Shown here in pieces: positions 1-6,271 of a DNA stretch of 7,957 nucleotides (the stretch's first letter is position 1; the number at the start of each line of letters is the position of its first letter). Source of the stretch: Candidatus Pelagibacter sp. (GTDB lineage: Bacteria > Pseudomonadota > Alphaproteobacteria > Pelagibacterales > Pelagibacteraceae); the NCBI GenBank assembly GCA_013204495.1, contig JABMNQ010000129.1:1-7957 (forward strand), written 5' to 3'. Below the pieces are notes generated by a model, which had not been told where the DNA came from, searched no databases, and saw nothing but the letters and a program-made list of their open reading frames with translations. The position numbers and the translations under genes are program-made.

Positions 1-49
<49 letters not shown>

Positions 50-55
50 GTATAT

Positions 56-250
56 TTAAATTCTATTTTTAAGCTTATTAAGCTTTTTAACTCTTTTAAT
101 GTTTTCTTGTAGAATTCTTTTTTTCTTTTCAGAGGGTTTTTCGTAAACGCTCTTTAATTTCACTACTTTAAAAAAGCCATCACGTTGTAGTTTTCTTTTT
201 AAAACTCTTAGGGCTTGTTCAATGTTGTTATCTTTGACTTCTATTTTCAT
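56..250 (-). CDS. rpsU: small ribosomal subunit protein bS21
   Basis: This 64-residue, very basic protein is bS21, a small-subunit protein that sits near the 3' end of 16S rRNA and helps in translation initiation. The family pattern is clear: a short N-terminal strand (MKIEVKDN), then ALRVLKRKLQRDG, then the signature YEKPSEKKKR (residues 36-45) and a Lys/Arg-rich helical tail. The length is close to that of other bS21 proteins (E. coli 71). The ATG is preceded by AT-rich sequence (AAAAATATTT) with no Shine-Dalgarno motif. Upstream lies a 54-base spacer with a TATAAT-like box, and downstream, after 6 bases, the initiator tRNA. Two initiation components may therefore share one transcript. The stop is TAA. 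Confidence 0.95.
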   Translation of the reverse strand: MKIEVKDNNIEQALRVLKRKLQRDGFFKVVKLKSVYEKPSEKKKRILQENIKRVKKLNKLKNRI

Positions 251-277
251 AAATATTTTTAAGAATGTTTAACTACC

Positions 278-283
278 ATTATA
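278..283 (-). promoter_or_regulatory. candidate -10 box upstream of rpsU
   Basis: The 54-base spacer between the TrcR-like gene and rpsU contains a perfect TATAAT on the minus strand, inside TTATATAATGG. It would start transcription near base 271 and give an rpsU leader of about 20 bases. The -35 region at the usual distance (about 301-306, AATTTT) is poor. The closer TAGACA at 298..293 leaves a spacer of only 9 bases. Perfect -10 matches arise by chance in DNA this AT-rich. The call rests on the box, its position in one of only two real spacers in the window, and the need to express rpsU and tRNA-fMet strongly. Confidence 0.4.
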
Positions 284-304
284 TAATTTTGGTGTCTATT
301 AAAA

Positions 305-892
305 TTATTCAATGTTCGAAACTTCTCTAGTTAATTTTGCCTTCTCTTTTTCTTTTTTTTCTCTTTTTATTCTTCTTTCAGCTTTTTCAATAGCTTCAAT
401 TAGATCTTTTTGAGAAAAAAGCCCTAATGCAACAGGGTCTTTAGGATTTAAATTATTATAATTCCAATAGCTCTTATTTTTAATTGAAGTTACAGATGCT
501 TTAGTCACACCAACTAGTTTTGCTATTTGTGAATCTTTTAGTAATGAATGATGTTTGATTAGCCATAAAGCCGAATCTGGTTTGTCTTGTCTTTTAGATA
601 AAGGAATATATTTTTTAATTTTTTTATCTTCAGTTGAAATTTCAATATCAGTATTTTTTATCTGTAATTCTTTATTTTCATCTTTTGAAGCTAACTCAAT
701 TTCTTCTCTAGTAAGCTGACCAGATATAATTGGATTGTAAGCCATTATTCCTTTTGCAACTTCACCATCAGCAATACCTTGAACTTCTACCTCGTGTAAA
801 TTACAGAACTTTGCAATTTGTTTGAATGTAAGTGTTGTATTTTCTACTAGCCAAACAGCAGTTGCCATTGGCATTAATGGTACGTTTGACAT
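305..892 (-). CDS. trcR: DUF1013 family protein, TrcR-type transcriptional regulator
   Basis: This 195-residue protein matches the alphaproteobacterial DUF1013 family, which I recall being annotated as 'cell cycle transcriptional regulator TrcR'. The N-terminus (PLMPMATAVWLVENTTLTF) and the stretch EVQGIADGEVAKGI are characteristic. It contains two similar helix-turn-helix-like units. Unit 1 covers about residues 10-68 (AVWL, QIAK at 25-28, NP at 53-54, then GQLTREEIELA). Unit 2 covers about 107-168 (ALWL, QIAK at 122-125, NP at 149-150, then GLFSQKDLIEAI). A variable acidic/basic linker joins them, and a highly charged, probably helical tail follows (166-187). No signal peptide or membrane segment is visible. 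The ATG directly abuts the rpmE TAA, and AAGGA in the last rpmE codons gives the best Shine-Dalgarno match in the window, suggesting coupled translation. DNA binding is inferred from the fold. The target genes cannot be read from the sequence. Confidence 0.85.
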   Translation of the reverse strand: MSNVPLMPMATAVWLVENTTLTFKQIAKFCNLHEVEVQGIADGEVAKGIMAYNPIISGQLTREEIELASKDENKELQIKNTDIEISTEDKKIKKYIPLSKRQDKPDSALWLIKHHSLLKDSQIAKLVGVTKASVTSIKNKSYWNYNNLNPKDPVALGLFSQKDLIEAIEKAERRIKREKKEKEKAKLTREVSNIE

Positions 893-1123
893 TTAATCCT
901 TTTTTTCTGATCTGAAGTTTTGGAATTTTTTATTGAATTTACTAACACGACCCTTATCCATTAACTTTTGTTTTCCACCTGTCCAAGCTGAATGAGACTT
1001 TGGATCAATCTCTAATCTTAAAACCTCTCCTTCTTTACCCCAAGTTGATCTTGTCTCAAATTGAGTTCCATCAGTCATTTCTACTTTAATTGTGTGGTAG
1101 TTTGGGTGTATGTCTTTTTTCAT
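893..1123 (-). CDS. rpmE: large ribosomal subunit protein bL31 (zinc-independent type)
   Basis: This 76-residue protein starts [10 protein letters not shown], the bL31 signature, and ends in the usual basic segment ([10 protein letters not shown], residues 58-67). bL31 binds the large subunit and helps bridge it to the small subunit. In the zinc-binding form four cysteines form a metal site. Here the corresponding places read KVEMTDG and [12 protein letters not shown], and the protein has no cysteine at all, so it is the C-minus, zinc-independent type. The gene sits 35 bases after suhB and directly abuts the downstream TrcR-type gene (TAA followed at once by ATG). No Shine-Dalgarno motif precedes the ATG. 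A promoter-like element just upstream would start transcription almost at the start codon. Confidence 0.96.
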   Translation of the reverse strand: MKKDIHPNYHTIKVEMTDGTQFETRSTWGKEGEVLRLEIDPKSHSAWTGGKQKLMDKGRVSKFNKKFQNFRSEKKD

Positions 1124-1130
1124 ATCGAGA

Positions 1131-1158
1131 CTTATAGCAAAAGAATTCTATAAAACAA
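1131..1158 (-). promoter_or_regulatory. candidate extended -10 promoter for rpmE
   Basis: In the 35-base spacer between suhB and rpmE, the minus strand reads TTGTTT at 1158..1153, a 16-base spacer, then TATAAG at 1136..1131. The TATAAG is preceded by TGC, giving the TGn of an extended -10. The -10 has 5 of 6 consensus bases; the -35 has only its TTG part. Transcription would begin about base 1124, next to the rpmE ATG at 1123. It could drive rpmE-trcR separately from the carbon operon. AT-rich composition raises the chance of a false match. Confidence 0.4.
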
Positions 1159-1899
1159 TTAAAAGTTCTTTAATTTTTCAAGCATTTTCTCATTAATTGC
1201 CATGCTGGAGGCCCTTACCTGGATATTTTTATTTTGAGAAAGGTCTATTTCGTTAATCATACCACCAGCCTCTTTTAAAATTATTATACCTGCGGCTATA
1301 TCCCATAAATTAAGGTCATTTTGAAAATAGCCATCATATCTACCTGCTGCAACATAGGCAATATCAAGTGCTGCACTACCAGATTTTCTTAAAGGTAAAT
1401 CAACTTCATTTTTTGTTACACCACCCGTAGCAAACAAACAACTATTAAGCTCTCTTTTTTTGGATACTCTAATTCTTTGATTGTTAAAGAAAGCGCCACT
1501 TTCTTTTTCAGCATAAAACATTTCATCTTTAATTGGATCGTAAATTAAACCTGAAACTATTTCATCATCAGATTTTAATGCAATTGATATAGCAAAATGA
1601 GGAACGCCATGTAAAAAATTTGTAGTACCATCTATTGGATCTATAATCCAAGTGTGATCTTTATCTTTATTCGTTTCAGAGCCATCTTCTTCACTAATAA
1701 TAGAATAGTAAGGTCTTGCTTTCTTTAATTCTTCAATAATAATTTTTTCAGCTTTTAAATCTGCGTTCGATACAAAGTCAGTAGGTCCCTTGATTGAAAC
1801 TTGTAGCTTTTCTATTTCACCAAAATCTCTAATTAAAGCTCTAGATGCTTTTTCGGCAGCCTTGATCATGATATTTAGATTAGCTGATATGGATTGCAT
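1159..1899 (-). CDS. suhB: inositol-1-monophosphatase family protein (SuhB-like)
   Basis: This 246-residue cytoplasmic, Mg-dependent phosphatase of the inositol monophosphatase family would hydrolyse inositol phosphates or related sugar phosphates. In E. coli, SuhB also acts as a factor in rRNA transcription; whether this one does is unknown. Metal-site motifs are intact: E70 in ISEEDG, D87 and D90 in DPIDGTTNF (87-95), and D200 in WDIAAG (199-204), followed by EAGG (210-213). SAALDIAYVAAGRYDGYF (175-192) matches the family closely. Between the ATG motif (157-159) and SAALD it is about 15 residues shorter than E. coli SuhB (267 aa total). The chosen ATG aligns with the family N-terminus (NLNIMIKAAEKA resembles MLNIAVRAARKA). 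It begins 5 bases after the efp stop with no Shine-Dalgarno motif. The in vivo substrate cannot be told from sequence. Confidence 0.92.
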   Translation of the reverse strand: MQSISANLNIMIKAAEKASRALIRDFGEIEKLQVSIKGPTDFVSNADLKAEKIIIEELKKARPYYSIISEEDGSETNKDKDHTWIIDPIDGTTNFLHGVPHFAISIALKSDDEIVSGLIYDPIKDEMFYAEKESGAFFNNQRIRVSKKRELNSCLFATGGVTKNEVDLPLRKSGSAALDIAYVAAGRYDGYFQNDLNLWDIAAGIIILKEAGGMINEIDLSQNKNIQVRASSMAINEKMLEKLKNF

Positions 1900-1904
1900 A
1901 AGAT

Positions 1905-2465
1905 TTATATTTTTTTAATATATTCCATAGTTCTGGTATCAACTATGATCTTATCTCCACTTACAATAAAGGGAGGCACTTGAATATTTATTCCATTATC
2001 TAAAGTTGCAGGCTTGTAAGAAGAGGAAACAGTTTGTCCTTTTAAAGCAACATCCGTTGTATCAATTGTACATGTTACTTGATTGGGTAAATCTACAGTT
2101 AAAGGTTTTTCATTATAAAAACTTATACTAACCTCTAAGTTTTCTGTTAACATTTTACCTTTTTCACCAACAGCTTCTTTTTTAATATTAATTTGTTCGT
2201 AAGATTTAGGATCCATAAAATAATAATCTGTTTCATCATCATAAAGATAATTAAACTTTGTTTCATCCAATGAAGCTTTTTCAACAGATTCACTTGATCT
2301 AAATCTCTCATTTAATTTTGTATTTTTGTTTAAACTTTTCATTTCAACTTGAGCAAAAGCACCACCTTTACCAGGTTTAACATATTGTGTTTTTAGAACT
2401 TGCCAAAGATCATCCTTGTATTCGATTAGCATTCCAACTCTGATTTCACTTGCGTATATTTTCAT
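1905..2465 (-). CDS. efp: translation elongation factor P
   Basis: This 186-residue protein is EF-P, which binds ribosomes stalled at consecutive prolines and promotes peptide bond formation. The N-terminal KOW-like domain (about 1-64) holds the loop VKPGKGGAF, with the tip Lys at K33 matching the modified Lys34 of E. coli. Two OB-type domains follow, with the family signature KPATLDNGINIQVP...SGD (from K151) and the terminal VDTRTMEY (175-182). The tip is of the lysine type, so beta-lysylation is possible, but no modification gene (epmA, epmB) lies in this window. The start ATG overlaps the thiE TGA as ATGA, so translation is probably coupled. The suhB ATG follows 5 bases after the stop. The length is normal for the family. 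Confidence 0.97.
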   Translation of the reverse strand: MKIYASEIRVGMLIEYKDDLWQVLKTQYVKPGKGGAFAQVEMKSLNKNTKLNERFRSSESVEKASLDETKFNYLYDDETDYYFMDPKSYEQINIKKEAVGEKGKMLTENLEVSISFYNEKPLTVDLPNQVTCTIDTTDVALKGQTVSSSYKPATLDNGINIQVPPFIVSGDKIIVDTRTMEYIKKI

Positions 2466-3085
2466 TTTAATTTTTTTAAAGCTTCTAAAGGTTTATATAG
2501 TTTATTATTCCAAATGTAGCCTGAAATAGCTAAAAAGTTCGCTTTATTCAATAAGAGTTTTTTGTAATTATTTAATTTTATGCCACCAATAGCAACAATT
2601 GGTAGGGATGTTATTTTTTTTATAGATCTTAATATTTTTAAACTAGCTTTATATTTAACTTTTTTAGTTTGAGTTGAATAAAATGCACCAAATGCTAAAT
2701 AATTAGCACCAGCCGCAATACCTTCTTTTGCAAGTTTTATTGAATTGTGACAAGTGACACCAATAATTTTATTCTTTAATATTTTTCTTGCCTTTATCAA
2801 ATCCATATCACCTTGACCCAAATGACAACCATCTGCATTAAGTTTTTTAGCAAGTAGGGGGTCATCATTAACTAAAAATTTTACTTTATATTTTGTGCAA
2901 ATATGCCTAATTTTTTTACCAATGATTAATTTGTTTTGATTTGTTTCATCTTTTAATCGTAACTGGAAAAAACTGACTTTTCCTGACTTTAATACTAAAG
3001 ATAAATCAGTATAAAATTTAACATTTTCTATCTTGTTTGGTGAGATTAAATATACGAACTTTTTATTTCTTTTATTGTCCCTCAA
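2462..3085 (-). CDS. thiE: thiamine-phosphate synthase
   Basis: This 207-residue TIM-barrel protein matches ThiE, which joins hydroxymethylpyrimidine diphosphate to the thiazole phosphate to give thiamine phosphate. Visible motifs, in order, are QLRLK (41-45), ND at 73-74, HLGQGD (88-93), GVTCHN (109-114), YLAFGAFYSTQTK (129-141) and VAIGGI (164-169). These correspond to the diphosphate, Mg and pyrimidine binding positions of the family. The phosphate-loop region near the end (AISGY) departs somewhat from the usual VVSAI. The only workable start is TTG at 3085..3083: no ATG or GTG lies near the expected N-terminus (VYLIS is at residues 11-15), and a TAG blocks the frame upstream. The gene overlaps the aldolase end by 14 bases and efp by 4. 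ThiE feeds the cofactor of the transketolase in the same operon. SAR11 strains are known to need an external pyrimidine precursor, which would fit a retained condensation step. Confidence 0.88.
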   Translation of the reverse strand: MRDNKRNKKFVYLISPNKIENVKFYTDLSLVLKSGKVSFFQLRLKDETNQNKLIIGKKIRHICTKYKVKFLVNDDPLLAKKLNADGCHLGQGDMDLIKARKILKNKIIGVTCHNSIKLAKEGIAAGANYLAFGAFYSTQTKKVKYKASLKILRSIKKITSLPIVAIGGIKLNNYKKLLLNKANFLAISGYIWNNKLYKPLEALKKLK

Positions 3086-4082
3086 GTTCGACTGACCATT
3101 TTCCTTGAGCTGCTAATGTACACATGCTGGCTCTATGGTTGAAGACTTTTTGAGTACCCTCAACATTTGTAATATCTTTTGACCAAAACTTGAGAGCACT
3201 TTGTTGCAAGGCTCTTCCATATGAGTAGGTCATAATAAAATTTGTATCATTGTATTTGTTAATCAAATTTAAGTTTTCTGTTGCCCCAACTTCTGTTTGG
3301 CCACCAGACAAGAATGCTATACCAGGTACATTTGGTGGAACATTTTCTTTAAGACATTTTAGGGTAAGTTTAGCAGTTTCCTCGTTTGATATTTTTTTAT
3401 CAGAGTTTGCTCCTGCTAAAATCATGTTTGGTTTTAAAATTATTCCACTTAAATCAATTTTATGAAGTGTTAATTCTTCAAAACATTTTCTAATAACTTC
3501 AGAGGTTTTATTAAAACAGTCTTCTGCAGAATGATTTCCATCCATTAAAACTTCTGGTTCTACTATAGGAACCATTCCACATTCTTGAACTAATGCTGAG
3601 TATCTAGCAAGAGCATGTGCATTTGAATGGATTGATAATTTACTTGGATATTTATTTGAAATATTATAAACGCCTCTCCATTTTGTAAATCTTGCACCTA
3701 GTTTATAATATTCTTCCAATCTCTCTCTTAAGCCATCAAGACCTTCTGTAATTTTTTCTTCAGGAGAGCCAGCTAGAACTTTAACCCCAGTATCAACTTT
3801 TATTCCAGGAACTGCACCTGCTTCATAAATTAGTTCTGGGACAGTTTTTTTAGATTTAGAAATTTGTTTAATCGTTTCATCATATAAAATAACGCCACCG
3901 ATACATTTTTTCATCCCCTCTGAAGAGAAAAGAGTTTCTCTAAATAGCAGTCTATTTTCTGATGTTGAAGGAACGGCAACAGAATCTAGTCTTTTTGTCA
4001 TTGTGCCGTTGCTTTCGTCTGCAGCAAGGATACCTTTACCATTCGATAGTATTTTAAGCGCAATTTTATTTAGTTCTGACAT
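3072..4082 (-). CDS. fda: class I fructose-bisphosphate aldolase
   Basis: This 336-residue enzyme cleaves or forms fructose 1,6-bisphosphate through a Schiff base. It is the eukaryote-like class I type found in many alphaproteobacteria. Active-site elements match muscle aldolase: GKGILAADES (16-24) with D22, PGIKVD with K95, ARFTKWRGVY with K134, VEPEVLMDG with E175 and E177, the Schiff-base lysine K217 in ILKPNM, FLSGGQ (258-262) and YGRALQ with R290. In the class I signature the usual Glu-Gly before the lysine is Ser-Gly (212-213). The chain ends VELEGQ and lacks the C-terminal Tyr of the animal enzymes. It starts 1 base after the pgk stop and its end overlaps thiE by 14 bases. With Gap and Pgk it could work in either glycolytic or gluconeogenic direction. 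Confidence 0.96.
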   Translation of the reverse strand: MSELNKIALKILSNGKGILAADESNGTMTKRLDSVAVPSTSENRLLFRETLFSSEGMKKCIGGVILYDETIKQISKSKKTVPELIYEAGAVPGIKVDTGVKVLAGSPEEKITEGLDGLRERLEEYYKLGARFTKWRGVYNISNKYPSKLSIHSNAHALARYSALVQECGMVPIVEPEVLMDGNHSAEDCFNKTSEVIRKCFEELTLHKIDLSGIILKPNMILAGANSDKKISNEETAKLTLKCLKENVPPNVPGIAFLSGGQTEVGATENLNLINKYNDTNFIMTYSYGRALQQSALKFWSKDITNVEGTQKVFNHRASMCTLAAQGKWSVELEGQ

Positions 4083-4083
4083 A

Positions 4084-5262
4084 TTAATTTAGAGCTTTTA
4101 TACCAGGAAGTTCTTTTCCTTCAAGATATTCTAAAAAAGCTCCACCAGCAGTTGAAACAAAATTAAAAGAATTAATTGCATCCACTATATTTAATAAAGC
4201 AACAGTGTCTCCGCCGCCTGCTACAGAATAAATCGTGTTATTTTTATTTTTTTCAACAATTTTTTTAGAAATTTCAATACTTCCTTTAGCAAAACTAGGA
4301 TTTTCAAAATAACCTGCTGGCCCATTCCAAAGAATAGTATTACTTTTATCAATTATATCATGGATAGTTTTTATTGTTTTAGGACCAATATCTAAAATTA
4401 AGTCATCTTTAGATACATTTTCCAATTCTTTTACTTCTGGTGATCCATTTAAGCTTTTTCCAGTTACTACGTCTTCTGGATAAAATATTTTACAATTTTC
4501 TTTTTTGGATAATGAAAATATTTCTTCAACGATTTGATTGCAATTATCTTCTTGAAGAGATTTTCCAATTTCATGACCTTTATATTTGAGTATATTGTTA
4601 GCCATTCCACCAACTATTATAATATTATCAAATTTAGGTATTAAGTTTTTAATAATATTAAATTTAGAAGATACTTTAGACCCACCAATGATACAGGTTA
4701 TGGGTTTTTTAATTTCAGAAGTAATTTTAGTTAAAGCCTCAATTTCCAGTTTTAATTGAAGACCCGCATAAGAAGAAATAAATTTTGTTATTTCAAAAAT
4801 AGAAGCGTGCGCTCTGTGTGAACAAGAGAATGCATCATTAACATAGATATCGGCTAGATTTGCTAAATGTTTTGCAAAGTCTTTATCATTTTTTTCTTCT
4901 TCTTCATAAAACCTAAGATTTTCAAGTATTACAATTTTTTCATTTCGATCTATAAAAAGATCACTAGACTTTATTTCTTTAATATTTTTTTTAATAAATT
5001 TTATATTTGTTTTTAATTTGCTTTCCAAGCTTTCGCAAATTGGTTCAAGTGAGAGTTCATTGACAACTTTACCTTTGGGTCTGCCAACATGAGATAGTAT
5101 TATAATTTTGGCATCATTTTTTAATAAATAATTAATTGTGGGTAAAATTTTATCTATTCGAGTCGTGTCAGTAATTTTTCCATTTTCCAATGGGACATTT
5201 AAATCAAGTCTAAGTAATACTTTTTTTTTATTAAGATTGATCTGGTCTTTTATGTCCCTCAT
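4084..5262 (-). CDS. pgk: phosphoglycerate kinase
   Basis: This 392-residue cytoplasmic enzyme reversibly transfers phosphate between 1,3-bisphosphoglycerate and ADP. The N-terminal domain shows LLRLDLNVP (16-24), the substrate-binding SHVGRPKG (57-64), ENLRFYEEEE (114-123) and NDAFSCSHRAHAS (142-154). The nucleotide domain shows GGSKVSSK (193-200), GGMANN (218-223), LWNGPAGYFE (311-320), AGGGDT (348-353) and STAGGAFLE (370-378). The length is normal, near 390. The ATG overlaps the gap TAA by one base (TAATG), an arrangement usual for coupled translation; there is no Shine-Dalgarno motif. The aldolase ATG follows one base after the stop. The first codons ATG AGG GAC ATA AAA GA resemble the first bases of thiE. 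Confidence 0.97.
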   Translation of the reverse strand: MRDIKDQINLNKKKVLLRLDLNVPLENGKITDTTRIDKILPTINYLLKNDAKIIILSHVGRPKGKVVNELSLEPICESLESKLKTNIKFIKKNIKEIKSSDLFIDRNEKIVILENLRFYEEEEKNDKDFAKHLANLADIYVNDAFSCSHRAHASIFEITKFISSYAGLQLKLEIEALTKITSEIKKPITCIIGGSKVSSKFNIIKNLIPKFDNIIIVGGMANNILKYKGHEIGKSLQEDNCNQIVEEIFSLSKKENCKIFYPEDVVTGKSLNGSPEVKELENVSKDDLILDIGPKTIKTIHDIIDKSNTILWNGPAGYFENPSFAKGSIEISKKIVEKNKNNTIYSVAGGGDTVALLNIVDAINSFNFVSTAGGAFLEYLEGKELPGIKALN

Positions 5263-6269
5263 TAAGAAATTTTATGAAGATGTTCGGCTATGTCACACAT
5301 TCTATTTGAAAAGCCCCATTCATTATCATACCAAGCTGAGATTTTTCCCATATTTTTACCAACGACGCTAGTTAAAGATAAATCAACAATTGCAGAAGCT
5401 GAATTATGGTTAAAATCAATTGATACAAGTTTTTCCGATGTTACTTCTAAAACTTTTTTTGTTTGTTTTTTTGTAGCATTTATAAATGCAGCATTGATCG
5501 TCTCTTTATTTATTTCTTTTTTAGTACAAAACACTAACTCTATTAGAGAAACATTTGGTATCGGCACTCTCATAGCCACACCTTCAAGCTTTCCTTTTAA
5601 AGAGGGTATAATTTCACCAATTGCTTTTGATGCGCCTGTTGACGTTGGAACTATAGATTGACTTGCAGATCTGGCTCTTCTTGGATCTTTATGTGAATTA
5701 TCTAAAATTCTTTGATCACTAGTAAAAGCATGGATAGTAGTCATGAACCCTTTTTCAATTTCAAAATCTTCATTTAAAACGTTTGCAACAGGTGCTAGAC
5801 AATTAGTCGTACAAGAAGCTGCTGAAATAATTTGGTCTTCATTAGTTAAAATATTTTCGTTTACGCCAAATACAATTGTTTTATCTGCATTTTTGCATGG
5901 AGCAGAAACAATTACTTTTTTGGCACCATTTTCTATGTGAGCTAATAATTTTCCTTTTGAGTTAAATTTTCCTGTGCATTCAAAAACATAATCAACATCA
6001 AATGATTTCCAGTTTATATCTTTAATATTAGATTCCTGAGAGAATGTAATTTTATTTTTGTTAATAATTAAGTGTTTTTCATCAAAATCTAATTCTGCAT
6101 TAAATTTTCCATGGATAGAATCGTATTTTATTAAAGCACAGCTAGTTTCAGGGTTGGATCTGTTATTTATATGTTTAATTTCTATATTTTTGTTTTGGCT
6201 TTCAATAATTGCTCTAATTACCATTCTGCCAATTCTTCCCATTCCATTTATCCCAACTTTTACTGTCAT
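5262..6269 (-). CDS. gap: glyceraldehyde-3-phosphate dehydrogenase, possibly NADP-using
   Basis: This 335-residue enzyme interconverts glyceraldehyde 3-phosphate and 1,3-bisphosphoglycerate. The Rossmann motif GINGMGRIGR is at 6-15, the catalytic cysteine is C153 in SAASCTTNCLAP, H180 is the general base in TTIHAF, and WYDNEWGFSNRM (313-324) closes the active site. At the cofactor-selecting positions it departs from NAD-specific enzymes. The Asp of the usual IND motif is Asn (INN, N36, followed by Arg37), and the usual LP before HKD is NS (N191-S192), like the serine of NADP-using chloroplast enzymes. This suggests NADP(H) or dual use, as in gluconeogenic GapB enzymes; it is an inference. Two bases separate it from the tkt stop, and a weak AAGAG lies upstream of the ATG. 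Its stop overlaps the pgk start. Confidence 0.96.
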   Translation of the reverse strand: MTVKVGINGMGRIGRMVIRAIIESQNKNIEIKHINNRSNPETSCALIKYDSIHGKFNAELDFDEKHLIINKNKITFSQESNIKDINWKSFDVDYVFECTGKFNSKGKLLAHIENGAKKVIVSAPCKNADKTIVFGVNENILTNEDQIISAASCTTNCLAPVANVLNEDFEIEKGFMTTIHAFTSDQRILDNSHKDPRRARSASQSIVPTSTGASKAIGEIIPSLKGKLEGVAMRVPIPNVSLIELVFCTKKEINKETINAAFINATKKQTKKVLEVTSEKLVSIDFNHNSASAIVDLSLTSVVGKNMGKISAWYDNEWGFSNRMCDIAEHLHKIS

Positions 6270-6271
6270 AT

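Noticed and set aside
293..298. TAGACA as the -35 element of the rpsU promoter.
   Set aside because: It lies only 9 bases from the TATAAT box, too close for a normal sigma-70-type spacing.
893..1123. Loss of the zinc cysteines in bL31 as a sign of a broken gene.
   Set aside because: Cysteine-free bL31 is a known zinc-independent form, and the rest of the protein is intact.
1157..1175. Inverted repeat AATTAAA/TTTAATT with a 5-base loop over the suhB stop, followed by GTTTT, as a terminator.
   Set aside because: The stem is only 7 A/T pairs, the T run is short, and such repeats are expected by chance in DNA this AT-rich.
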